From the NCBI RefSeq assembly GCF_005280255.1, contig NZ_CP040018.1, forward strand, positions 992,001 through 1,056,000: DNA of 64,000 bases, written 5' to 3'. Below, one piece after another: positions 7,175 to 14,973 of this stretch (position 1 is the stretch's first letter; every line of letters starts with the position of its first letter). The notes beneath the pieces are model-generated. The model had not been told where the DNA came from. It saw nothing but the letters and a program-made list of their open reading frames with translations, and did not search any database. The position numbers and the translations under genes were made by a program. This stretch comes from Arthrobacter sp. 24S4-2 (GTDB lineage Bacteria; Actinomycetota; Actinomycetes; Actinomycetales; Micrococcaceae).

Positions 7175-9151
7175 TCAGCCCACGTGGACCCAGGGCCGGC
7201 GCGTGACGTCCGGTTCGGCCTCGCGGAGCACTTCCCGTGTCACGGGGGCGATCTCGCCCTCGCCGAACAGCAGGAACCGGGTCAGGTTGGTCAGGGGATT
7301 GCCCTCGGTCCAGCGGAAGTAGATGTGCGGCATGAGCCCGGTGACATCGCGGAGGTGCAGCAGCACTGCAGCCAGGGTATTGGGCACATTGTTGCTGTGG
7401 ATCTCCAGGATGCGGAAGCCATGCCGGACCTTGCCGGTCACCAGGAGCTCCTGCTCGAAATCGGAGCTGTCATCCACCAGGATTTCGATGAAGATGGCGT
7501 CACTGTCCGCGGGCAGGTGGTTGGCCAGTTCGGCATGTTCCAGCTTGGCCCGGTAGCGCTCCGCGCTCAGGCGCTTGGGCTCGTGCGCGATGATCCGGAT
7601 GGGCCCGTCCTCGCTGGCCGCCATGAACTCCAGCGCCTTTTCGTCAAGCCGGATGTGGGTGGCCCGCAGCTCAAAGGAACGGCGTACACGGGACGCGAAG
7701 CTCACCACCACGATGCCGAGAATGAACAGGGCAGCGATTTTCAGGCCGTCGGGCCGCTCCACTACGTTGGCAACCGTCGTATAGAGGAAGACGACGGCGA
7801 TCACCCCGAACGCGACCGTCCGGCACCGCTGCTGCTTGCGCCGGGCTGACAGTGTGACCGCGATGGACGCCGACGTCATCAGCACCAGCACGCCGGTGGC
7901 GTAGGCGCCGCCCTGGGCTTCTACGTCGGCCTCGAAGACAACGGTGATGAGGAACGCGACGGCGGTGAACACCATGACCAGCGGCCGTACGGCCCGGGTC
8001 CAGGCGGGCGCCATGCCAAAGCGCGGGAGGTATCGCGGCACCAGGTTGAGGAGTCCCGCCATGGCAGATGCCCCCGCGAACCACAGGATGGCAATGGTGC
8101 TTAGGTCGTAGACCGTCCCGAAGCCGTCGCCCAGGTACTGGTGGGCGAGGAAGGCCAGGGCCCGGCCGTTGGCTTTGCCGCCCGGCTGGAATTCAGCGGC
8201 CGGGATCAGGAAGGTGGTGATGAAGCTGGAGGCGATAAGGAACGCGCTCATGACCAGGGCGGCGGTGGTCAGGAGCCGGTGTGCGCCCCGGATCCGGCCG
8301 GCAGGATTGGCCTCGGTGTCGTCGGGGGAGCCCTTGATTTGCGGCATCACGGCCACGCCGGTTTCAAAACCGGAGAGCCCCAGTGCGAGTTTGGGGAAGA
8401 CCAGGAGGGCGATCCCGATCATCACCAATGGGTTGCCGTGCTGCTGGTTCAATGCTGCCCACCAGTCGGTCACCACGTGGGCTTCGCTGAACACGTGGGC
8501 CAACCCCACGCCTACCACCACGGCGTTCAGGAGCAGGAACACCGCCACCAGGACAACAGCAACATTGATGGCTTCCTTGAAGCCGCGGAGGAAGACGACG
8601 CCGAGGCCGGCGATCAATGCCAGTGTGATGGCCACCTCCTGGCCGTGCAGGAATTCCGGCGCGAAGGGGTTCTCGATGGCGTGCGCGCTGGCGTCCGCGG
8701 CCGAAAGCGTAATGGTGATCATGAAGTCCGTGGCTGCGAAACCCAGGAGTGCCAGGACGAACAGCTTGCCGCCCCAGCGAGGCAGCAGCCGCTCCAGCAT
8801 GGCGATCGATCCTTCGCCGCGGGGGCTCTCCGAGGCCACCCGCCGGTACACCGGAAGCGCCCCCAGGAGCGTGACGACCACGAGCACCACGGTGGCCAGC
8901 GGCGAGACGATCCCGGCGGCAAGGGCGGCGATGGCCGGCTGGTAGCCCAAGGTGGAGAAGTAGTCCACGCCGGTCAGGCACATAACCTTCCACCAGGGCT
9001 GCGGCGTGTGGTCGGCCTGCGGCTGGCCGTGCGGCCCCTGCCGTTTGCCGGACCCTTCGGGCATGCCCTCCAGCAGCCAGGTCTTCAGCTTTGCCGGCTG
9101 GGGATTGAATCGGTCCGAGGGATCGGCCGGGGGCCTGGTCAGCGTGGTCAC
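7175..9151 (-). CDS. APC-superfamily permease with large cytosolic C-terminus
   Basis: A 658-aa protein from GTG 9151 (AAAGGA four bases upstream; an in-frame ATG at 9211 has no such site). Residues about 50-480 contain roughly 12 hydrophobic segments in an amino-acid/polyamine/organocation permease pattern, starting at WWKVMCLTGVDYFSTLGYQP. The last ~180 residues are hydrophilic and mixed alpha/beta (RIIAHEPKRLSAERYR, VDDSSDFEQELLVTGKVRHG), a likely regulatory domain. The substrate is unknown; an amino acid or K+ is plausible. The N-terminal 45 residues are Pro/Gln-rich and probably disordered. Confidence 0.85.
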   Translation of the reverse strand: MTTLTRPPADPSDRFNPQPAKLKTWLLEGMPEGSGKRQGPHGQPQADHTPQPWWKVMCLTGVDYFSTLGYQPAIAALAAGIVSPLATVVLVVVTLLGALPVYRRVASESPRGEGSIAMLERLLPRWGGKLFVLALLGFAATDFMITITLSAADASAHAIENPFAPEFLHGQEVAITLALIAGLGVVFLRGFKEAINVAVVLVAVFLLLNAVVVGVGLAHVFSEAHVVTDWWAALNQQHGNPLVMIGIALLVFPKLALGLSGFETGVAVMPQIKGSPDDTEANPAGRIRGAHRLLTTAALVMSAFLIASSFITTFLIPAAEFQPGGKANGRALAFLAHQYLGDGFGTVYDLSTIAILWFAGASAMAGLLNLVPRYLPRFGMAPAWTRAVRPLVMVFTAVAFLITVVFEADVEAQGGAYATGVLVLMTSASIAVTLSARRKQQRCRTVAFGVIAVVFLYTTVANVVERPDGLKIAALFILGIVVVSFASRVRRSFELRATHIRLDEKALEFMAASEDGPIRIIAHEPKRLSAERYRAKLEHAELANHLPADSDAIFIEILVDDSSDFEQELLVTGKVRHGFRILEIHSNNVPNTLAAVLLHLRDVTGLMPHIYFRWTEGNPLTNLTRFLLFGEGEIAPVTREVLREAEPDVTRRPWVHVG

Positions 9152-9359
9152 GGTATCCTTTCGCGCAGCTTGCAAGCAGCCGTGGGCGGCCGCGGGCGTG
9201 CTGCTTCTCATGGGAGCCTAGGGCCGGGTGGGGGTGCCAAAGGCTGGCCTTAACGAAACCTTTACGCCTTACGTGACCGCCATCACTTTGCTGGCCGGGG
9301 GCGCCAAATGTTGCCGTGGGGCGTTGCGTGTGAGTGGCGGAGCCGATGGTGAGGTTTAC

Positions 9360-9375
9360 GTCACATGTTGGAAAC
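9360..9375 (+). promoter_or_regulatory. GlnR-like box GTCAC-n6-GAAAC upstream of amt
   Basis: The string GTCACATGTTGGAAAC matches the actinobacterial GlnR half-site layout GTnAC-n6-GAAAC exactly and is followed six bases later by GAAAT. It lies 204 bp upstream of the ammonium transporter start, within the 428-bp non-coding gap 9152-9579. The rest of that gap shows no gene, only AT-richer sequence suited to promoters. amt-glnK operons are standard GlnR targets, so nitrogen-limitation control is likely. Confidence 0.45.
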
Positions 9376-9579
9376 CTGTCGGAAATCCAGCATTCATCCC
9401 CGGCCCTCGTGTTTAACCTCCCGGAAAAACTTCGTGGCTATGGCGGAAACACGTCGGTTGTAGCGTCGGACTCGGGGAACACATCTCGGTTTCATGGTTT
9501 TGATTCGGTTTCGTCGTTGTGAATGGTCTCGCCGTAGTTGGCGCCCAGGAGCGCCAACCTCTTGAGGAAGGCTCCCGAA

Positions 9580-11022
9580 ATGAACATCTCTCTAGTCAAT
9601 GTGGGAATGGCCGTGGATCCCGCTGTGCTGGATCCGGGCGCGACAGCCTGGATGCTGGCAGCCTCCGCCCTCGTCCTATTGATGACCCCAGGCCTGGCGT
9701 TCTTCTACGGCGGCCTTGTCCGGATGAAATCCGTCCTGAACATCATGATGATGAGTTTTGGCGCCATGGGTGTTGTCGCCGTGGTCTGGGCGCTTTGGGG
9801 CTATGGCCTGGCGTTCGGACCCGACACCATGTCCGGGCTCGTCGGCGATCCGTTCGCCAATTTGGGCCTCAGCGGCCTGACCAGCAGCATCGGCGGGAAG
9901 GCACCCGGGCTCCCGGACATGGTCTTCATCGGATTCCAGGCCACGTTCGCCATCATCACCGTCGCGCTGATCAGCGGGGCGGTGGCGGAGCGGGTCAGAT
10001 TCGGCCCCTGGCTTCTGTTCGCCGCCCTGTGGGTGACGCTGGTCTACGCGCCGATCGCCCACTGGGTCTGGGGCGGCGGCCTCTTCGGCGCCACTGGCAT
10101 CGTGGGCAGCAAGATCTCCGCGCTCGACTTCGCCGGCGGAACCGTGGTGCACATGAACGCCGGCATTGCGGGGCTGATGCTCGCCGTCGTGCTGGGAAAG
10201 CGCCTCGGTTTCATGAAGGACCCCAATATCCGCCCGCACAACCTGCCGTTCGTGATGCTAGGCGCGGGGCTGCTGTGGTTCGGCTGGTTCGGCTTCAACG
10301 CCGGTTCTGAACTCGCCGCCGATGCCACCGCCGGGCTGGCCTGGACCAACACCCTGCTGGCCACCAGTGCGGCGCTGCTCGGCTGGCTGCTGATCGAAAG
10401 GATCCGGGACGGCCATGCCACCTCCCTTGGCGCCGCATCGGGCGCCGTGGCTGGCCTGGTTGCCGTCACGCCCGCCTGTGGGTTCGTGGACCCGATTGGC
10501 GCCATCCTGATCGGGGCCGTTGCCGGAGCAATCTGCGCACTCGCCGTCGGACTCAAATTCAAGATCGGCCTCGACGACTCACTGGACGTGGTGGCCGTGC
10601 ACTTTGTCGGTGGCCTGTGGGGAACGCTCTCGCTGGGATTCTTCGCCCTCCCGTCCGCCAAGACCGAGGGCGGACTCTTCTACGGCGGAGGCCTGACCCA
10701 GTTCTGGCCGCAGTTCCTCACCGCACTGATCGTCACCGCCTGGAGCGCCATCATGACCACGTTGATCGGATACGCGATCCACAAGACCATGGGTATGAGG
10801 GTGTCCGAAGCCAATGAGCGTTCCGGCATCGACGTCACCGAACACGCCGAAACCGCGTACGAGCTGTTGATGGTGGGCGGCGCGTTCCATCCCGGTGAAC
10901 ACCACGGCAGGGCCGTCACTTCTGAAGCCGCAGAGGACGCCCCGGATGCTGCCTCCGCGGGAACAACCTCCGAACCGGCAGCTGCGGAGCGCGAGTCCGA
11001 CAGGGGCAGGGTGCGAACGTGA
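9580..11022 (+). CDS. amt: Ammonium transporter Amt
   Basis: A 480-aa protein with 11 predicted hydrophobic segments. Start at ATG 9580 with GAGGAAGG upstream. Family hallmarks: MTPGLAFFYGGLVR in the first helix, the pore histidine pair in GGTVVHMNAG (about H191) and AVHFVGGLWG (about H341), and the FGWFGFNAGS helix. It conducts NH3/NH4+ through the membrane. The cytosolic tail is acidic and Ala-rich and ends in a 4-nt GTGA overlap with the PII gene, whose product blocks the channel when nitrogen is ample. A GlnR-like box lies upstream. No glnD follows PII here. Confidence 0.95.
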   Translation: MNISLVNVGMAVDPAVLDPGATAWMLAASALVLLMTPGLAFFYGGLVRMKSVLNIMMMSFGAMGVVAVVWALWGYGLAFGPDTMSGLVGDPFANLGLSGLTSSIGGKAPGLPDMVFIGFQATFAIITVALISGAVAERVRFGPWLLFAALWVTLVYAPIAHWVWGGGLFGATGIVGSKISALDFAGGTVVHMNAGIAGLMLAVVLGKRLGFMKDPNIRPHNLPFVMLGAGLLWFGWFGFNAGSELAADATAGLAWTNTLLATSAALLGWLLIERIRDGHATSLGAASGAVAGLVAVTPACGFVDPIGAILIGAVAGAICALAVGLKFKIGLDDSLDVVAVHFVGGLWGTLSLGFFALPSAKTEGGLFYGGGLTQFWPQFLTALIVTAWSAIMTTLIGYAIHKTMGMRVSEANERSGIDVTEHAETAYELLMVGGAFHPGEHHGRAVTSEAAEDAPDAASAGTTSEPAAAERESDRGRVRT

Positions 11023-11360
11023 AACTCGTAACGGCGATTGTCCGGCCGGAAAAGGTTGAGACAGTCCGGGCGGCACTGGAGGGGTGCGGAGTCAACGGTA
11101 TGACTGTGAGCCAGGCAAGCGGCTACGGTCAGCAGCGCGGGCACATGGAGGTTTACCGTGGCACTGAATACAACTCTGATCTTCTGCCCAAGATGCGGGT
11201 GGAAGTGCTGGTGACCGAGGACGCCATGGACGGAGTCGTGGCGGCCATCGAAGCCGGTGCCAGCACCGGACGCTTCGGTGACGGCAAGATCTGGACCATT
11301 TCTGTTTCCGACGCCGTCCGGGTGCGGACGGGGGAGAGGGGTCCTGCCGCCATCGACTGA
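11019..11360 (+). CDS. glnK: PII nitrogen regulatory protein GlnK
   Basis: A 113-aa protein starting with GTG that overlaps the amt stop by four bases. It has the PII T-loop YRGTEYNSDLLPK with Tyr51, the residue adenylylated in actinobacteria, and the C-terminal signature GRFGDGKIWT. As a trimer it binds ATP/ADP and 2-oxoglutarate and gates the Amt channel. The coupling to amt makes GlnK more precise than GlnB. The usual third gene, glnD, is absent: the next gene is a ureohydrolase with its own leader. Confidence 0.95.
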   Translation: MKLVTAIVRPEKVETVRAALEGCGVNGMTVSQASGYGQQRGHMEVYRGTEYNSDLLPKMRVEVLVTEDAMDGVVAAIEAGASTGRFGDGKIWTISVSDAVRVRTGERGPAAID

Positions 11361-11464
11361 CGCAGCATGAGGATTTGATTGGTAAACACTTGATGCACAA
11401 CGGGAAACTTGAGTGTATGATGGGTGTCACACTACCGATCCATCCTCGAAGGAGAGGCGTTCCT

Positions 11465-12568
11465 TTGGAAGAGCTGCGCATCGAGGCCAACGGCAACCTT
11501 GGCCCCATCGATTCATCCCGCATTCCCCGCTACGCCGGGGCCGCGACCTACGCCCGCCTGCCCAGGCTGGACCAGGTGGCCAAAGCGGACATCACGGTGG
11601 TGGGAGTGCCTTTCGACTCCGGCGTCTCCTACCGCCCGGGTGCCCGCTTTGGCGCCAACCACGTCCGTGAAGCCAGCCGGCTGCTGCGCCCGTACAACCC
11701 TGCCTGGGACGTCAGCCCCTTCGAAAACGTCCAGGTTGCTGACGCCGGCGACATGGCCGTGAACCCGTTCAACATCAACGAGGCCATCGAGACCATCCAG
11801 CAGAACGCCCTGGACCTCACGGCCGGCGGCAGCAAGCTTGTGACCCTGGGCGGAGACCACACCATTGCCCTGCCGCTCCTTCGTGCGGCCGCCGAGCGTG
11901 CCGGCGAGCCCGTGGCCATGCTGCATTTCGACGCCCACCTGGACACCTGGGACACCTATTTCGGCGCCGAATACACGCATGGCACGCCGTTCCGCCGGGC
12001 AGTCGAGGAGGGCATCCTGGACACCGAGGCCATCAGCCACATCGGCACCCGCGGCCCGCTGTACGGCAAGAAGGACCTCGACGACGACCACCGCTTCGGC
12101 TTCGGTATCGTCACCTCCGCCGACGTCTACTACCAGGGCGTCCTGGAAACTGTGGCCAAGGTTCGTGACCGCATCGGCAAGCGCCCGTTGTACATCTCAG
12201 TCGACATCGACGTCCTGGACCCCGCGCACGCGCCGGGTACCGGAACGCCGGAGGCAGGCGGCATCACCAGTCGCGAACTCCTCGAGATCATCCGCGGCTT
12301 CCGCGGCATGAACCTCGTGGGCGCGGACATCGTTGAGGTTGCCCCGGCCTACGACCACGCTGAAATCACGGGCGTCGCGGCCAGCCATGTCGCCTACGAG
12401 CTGGTCACCCTCATGGCGGACTCCGCCGTCGAAGGCGACAGGTTTGGCAGCGCCAACGGCTACGCCGCGCAGGCGCTCGGGCAGGAGAAGAGGCACCAAG
12501 CGGGCTTCGCCGCCGCTGCCCAGCCCGCGGGCGTCGTCCGGCCCGCCGTTCAGGAGTTCTCCAAGTGA
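11465..12568 (+). CDS. speB: Agmatinase / guanidinobutyrase (arginase family)
   Basis: A 367-aa ureohydrolase. Start set at TTG 11465 because GGAGAGG lies seven bases upstream; the open frame runs further up but without family similarity. The binuclear Mn ligands are present: H132 (GGDHT), D156/H158/D160 (FDAHLD) and D247/D249 (SVDIDVLDP). It hydrolyses a guanidino compound to urea plus an amine. Agmatine and 4-guanidinobutyrate cannot be told apart by eye. The GTGA overlap with a ThDP decarboxylase gene favours the arginine transaminase route, in which guanidinobutyrase follows 2-ketoarginine decarboxylase. The N-terminal ~35 residues and the Ala-rich C-terminus extend past the core. Confidence 0.9.
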   Translation: MEELRIEANGNLGPIDSSRIPRYAGAATYARLPRLDQVAKADITVVGVPFDSGVSYRPGARFGANHVREASRLLRPYNPAWDVSPFENVQVADAGDMAVNPFNINEAIETIQQNALDLTAGGSKLVTLGGDHTIALPLLRAAAERAGEPVAMLHFDAHLDTWDTYFGAEYTHGTPFRRAVEEGILDTEAISHIGTRGPLYGKKDLDDDHRFGFGIVTSADVYYQGVLETVAKVRDRIGKRPLYISVDIDVLDPAHAPGTGTPEAGGITSRELLEIIRGFRGMNLVGADIVEVAPAYDHAEITGVAASHVAYELVTLMADSAVEGDRFGSANGYAAQALGQEKRHQAGFAAAAQPAGVVRPAVQEFSK

Positions 12569-14271
12569 TCGACTTCGATCCGGGCGCGGCTGCTGCTCCC
12601 GCAGGAGTAAACGCCGGTACCGGCGTGCGTAACGGCGGGGACCTTGTCGTCGAGACCCTTGAAGCGCTGGGCGCTAAGACGGTCTTCGGCATCCCGGGCC
12701 AGCATGCTCTGGGCCTGTTCGATGCGATGGGCCGGGGAAACCTGCATTTCGTGTCCTCCCGGGTGGAGAACAATTCCGCGTTCGCGGCCGACGGATACTC
12801 GCGGGCCACGGGCGAGGTGGGCGTGCTGTTCCTGTCCACCGGCCCGGGCGCGCTGACGTCCCTGGCCGGGCTCCAGGAAGCGTACGCCACGGGTGTGCCC
12901 ATGGTGGTGGTGGCCAGCCAGATTCCGCTGGACGGGCTGGGTGCGCGCCGGAAGGGCATGCTGCACCAGCTTGATGACCAGAAGGCCTCGGCGGCGAATG
13001 TCACCAAGAGCCAGCGGCTGATCCAGCACGCCTCCGGCATCCCTTCGGCCATCCAGGATGCCTGGACCGAGGCGATTTCCTCCCCGCAGGGACCTGTCTG
13101 GCTGGAAGTCCCGCAGAACGTGCTGCTGGATCCCATCATGGTCCCGCCGGTGGAGGACGCCCTGGCCGAAGCGGCGGACAACCCGCCCCGGGTGGAGCTG
13201 GTCCGTGAAGCAGTGAAGTGGCTGTCGACGGCGGAACGGCCGGCGATCATCGCCGGCGGCGGCACGCGACGCGGCCGGGGCGAGAAGTCCCTGCTGTCTA
13301 TCGCGGAAAAGCTGCGCGCACCGGTCATCTGCACCCCGGGCGGCAATGGCGCCTTCCCGTGGAACCACGAGCTCTCGCTGCAGTCCTGGATCGAGGACCG
13401 GCACATGACGGACGTGCTCGAGGACGCGGACGTGCTGATCGTTATCGGCTCCTCCCTCGGCGAAGTGACGTCCAACTACTTCACCTTCGAGCCGCGCGGC
13501 CGGATCATCCAGATCGACGCCGAACCAAGGGTCCTGGAGTCCAACCGGCCCGGGCTTGGCATCAGGGCCGACGCCGGCCAGGCCCTCGCCGCGCTGGACG
13601 CGGCGCTCACAGAACCGCACGGGGAACGGGCCGACTGGCACGGCACCCCGCCGGAAACGCTGGTCAAGGAATCCCTGGCCAAGGTCAAGGACCGGCTGGA
13701 GTCCCAGGACCTCGGCAAGGAACTGAAGTTCATGGCGGACATTCGCGAAGCCGTGCCCGCGGACATGCAGACCTTCTGGGACATGACCATCTCCGCTTAC
13801 TGGGGCTGGAGCTGCTGGGACGCCCGCGGGGGCCAGTTCCACTCCGCCCAGGGCGCCGGCGGGCTGGGCTTCGGCTTCCCCTCGGCCATCGGCGGGTCGG
13901 TGGGGCTGGAAACTACGGGCAAGCCCGGACGTGTCCTTGCCGTCTCCGGTGACGGTTCGGCGATGTATTCGATCTCCGAGCTGGCCACTGCCAGACAGCA
14001 CAATGTCCCGGTCACCTGGCTGATCGTGGACGACGGCGGCTACGGCATCCTGCGCGAATACATGGTGGGCGCGTTCGGCAAGGCCACCGCCACCGAACTT
14101 GCGCGTCCCGACTTCGTCAAACTCGCCGAAGCTTTCGGCGTCCCCGCTGTCCGGGTGGCCCCGGAGAATGTGGGGGACGCGCTCAAGGCGGGCTTCGCCG
14201 CGGACGGACCGAACGTCGTCGTCGTCGAAACCCTGCTCAAGATGTTCGGCCCCACGCACTTGGGCGTCTGA
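12565..14271 (+). CDS. ThDP-dependent decarboxylase (AruI/benzoylformate decarboxylase-like)
   Basis: A 568-aa protein with GTG start overlapping the upstream stop by four bases. It has the three ThDP-enzyme domains: N-terminal Pyr domain with the cofactor-activating Glu in SSRVENNSAFAADGYSRATG, a central domain, and C-terminal PP domain with GDGSAMYS (D463). The usual NN of the GDG-x25-NN metal motif is DD (489-490) here. Relatives are acetolactate synthase, benzoylformate decarboxylase and AruI 2-ketoarginine decarboxylase. Coupling to an arginase-family hydrolase suggests 2-ketoarginine decarboxylation to 4-guanidinobutanal, which is inference. A strong terminator follows. Confidence 0.8.
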   Translation: MIDFDPGAAAAPAGVNAGTGVRNGGDLVVETLEALGAKTVFGIPGQHALGLFDAMGRGNLHFVSSRVENNSAFAADGYSRATGEVGVLFLSTGPGALTSLAGLQEAYATGVPMVVVASQIPLDGLGARRKGMLHQLDDQKASAANVTKSQRLIQHASGIPSAIQDAWTEAISSPQGPVWLEVPQNVLLDPIMVPPVEDALAEAADNPPRVELVREAVKWLSTAERPAIIAGGGTRRGRGEKSLLSIAEKLRAPVICTPGGNGAFPWNHELSLQSWIEDRHMTDVLEDADVLIVIGSSLGEVTSNYFTFEPRGRIIQIDAEPRVLESNRPGLGIRADAGQALAALDAALTEPHGERADWHGTPPETLVKESLAKVKDRLESQDLGKELKFMADIREAVPADMQTFWDMTISAYWGWSCWDARGGQFHSAQGAGGLGFGFPSAIGGSVGLETTGKPGRVLAVSGDGSAMYSISELATARQHNVPVTWLIVDDGGYGILREYMVGAFGKATATELARPDFVKLAEAFGVPAVRVAPENVGDALKAGFAADGPNVVVVETLLKMFGPTHLGV

Positions 14272-14313
14272 GCAACAAGAACCCCGCAACCTCCGCACCA
14301 ACAGCGGCACCAC

Positions 14314-14385
14314 CCACGCGCGAACTGGCAGCTAATGCCCCCCTCAATGCAACTTCGAGGGCATTAGCTGCCAGTTCGCGCGTGG
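14314..14385. terminator. 27-bp-stem hairpin terminator
   Basis: Perfect 27-bp arms (left arm begins CCACGCGCGAACTGGCAGCT, right arm ends at 14385) around an 18-nt loop, 43 nt after the decarboxylase stop and followed by TTTAAG. The arms are not especially GC-rich and look like a specific word rather than a random stem. Compare the long hairpin at 46048-46113. Confidence 0.8.
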
Positions 14386-14484
14386 CGTTTAAGGGAAATG
14401 TTGGCCCACCTCCTACTCCTTAGTTTCCCAAAGCAACCATTTGTGCGTATAGTTGCCTAGGGCAAGCAAAGGGGTTGATCCAGC

Positions 14485-14964
14485 ATGGCAGTTGCACCAC
14501 AAACAGCAGCCGATCTCGTCTATCAGATCTTCGATCTCCAGCGCGCAGTCCGCTGCGTCGCCGTCGGGAGCCTGCGAGGGCAGGAAACCGGGATTGCTCT
14601 CCAGGGCGTCCTGCGGTTTGTGGGGGAGGGCGAGTCCCGGGCCACACACCTCGCCGCACGGCTCGGAGTCAGCGCTCCCGTCCTCAGCCGGCACATCGCC
14701 GATCTGGAAGAGCATGGCCTGGTAGTTCGGCGGCCCGATCCGGAAGACGGGCGTGCCCAGCTGGTGGCGCTGTCGGAGGCCGGAGCGGCCAAGCTGCGCG
14801 AGATAGAACAGCAGCGCGCGGCGACGCTCCAGGGCTACCTGCAGGACTGGAGCCAAAACGACGCGGAAGAGACCGCGAAAACCCTGAAAAAACTTGCTGA
14901 ATCCCTCAGGGACTCAGCCCGGGCAAAGACGGCCGGATCCACCGAAACCATCCCAACAGTTTAG
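14485..14964 (+). CDS. MarR-family transcriptional regulator
   Basis: A 159-aa winged-helix protein: helices leading to GESRATHLAARLGVSAPVLS (recognition region, about 50-72), the wing RPDPEDGRAQLVALSEAG (about 88-105), and a C-terminal dimerisation helix. It lies nine bases upstream of a DHA2 multidrug exporter gene in the same direction, the classic arrangement of a MarR repressor released by the exporter's substrates. The promoter should lie between 14386 and 14484. Confidence 0.9.
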   Translation: MAVAPQTAADLVYQIFDLQRAVRCVAVGSLRGQETGIALQGVLRFVGEGESRATHLAARLGVSAPVLSRHIADLEEHGLVVRRPDPEDGRAQLVALSEAGAAKLREIEQQRAATLQGYLQDWSQNDAEETAKTLKKLAESLRDSARAKTAGSTETIPTV

Positions 14965-14973
14965 GAGCTGCAC

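Noticed and set aside
12550..14313. 587-codon open frame on the minus strand opposite the ThDP enzyme gene
   Set aside because: Its translation is low-complexity and Arg/Gly/His-rich, with no recognisable motif. The plus strand carries clear ThDP-enzyme motifs. Long antisense frames are expected in high-GC DNA.
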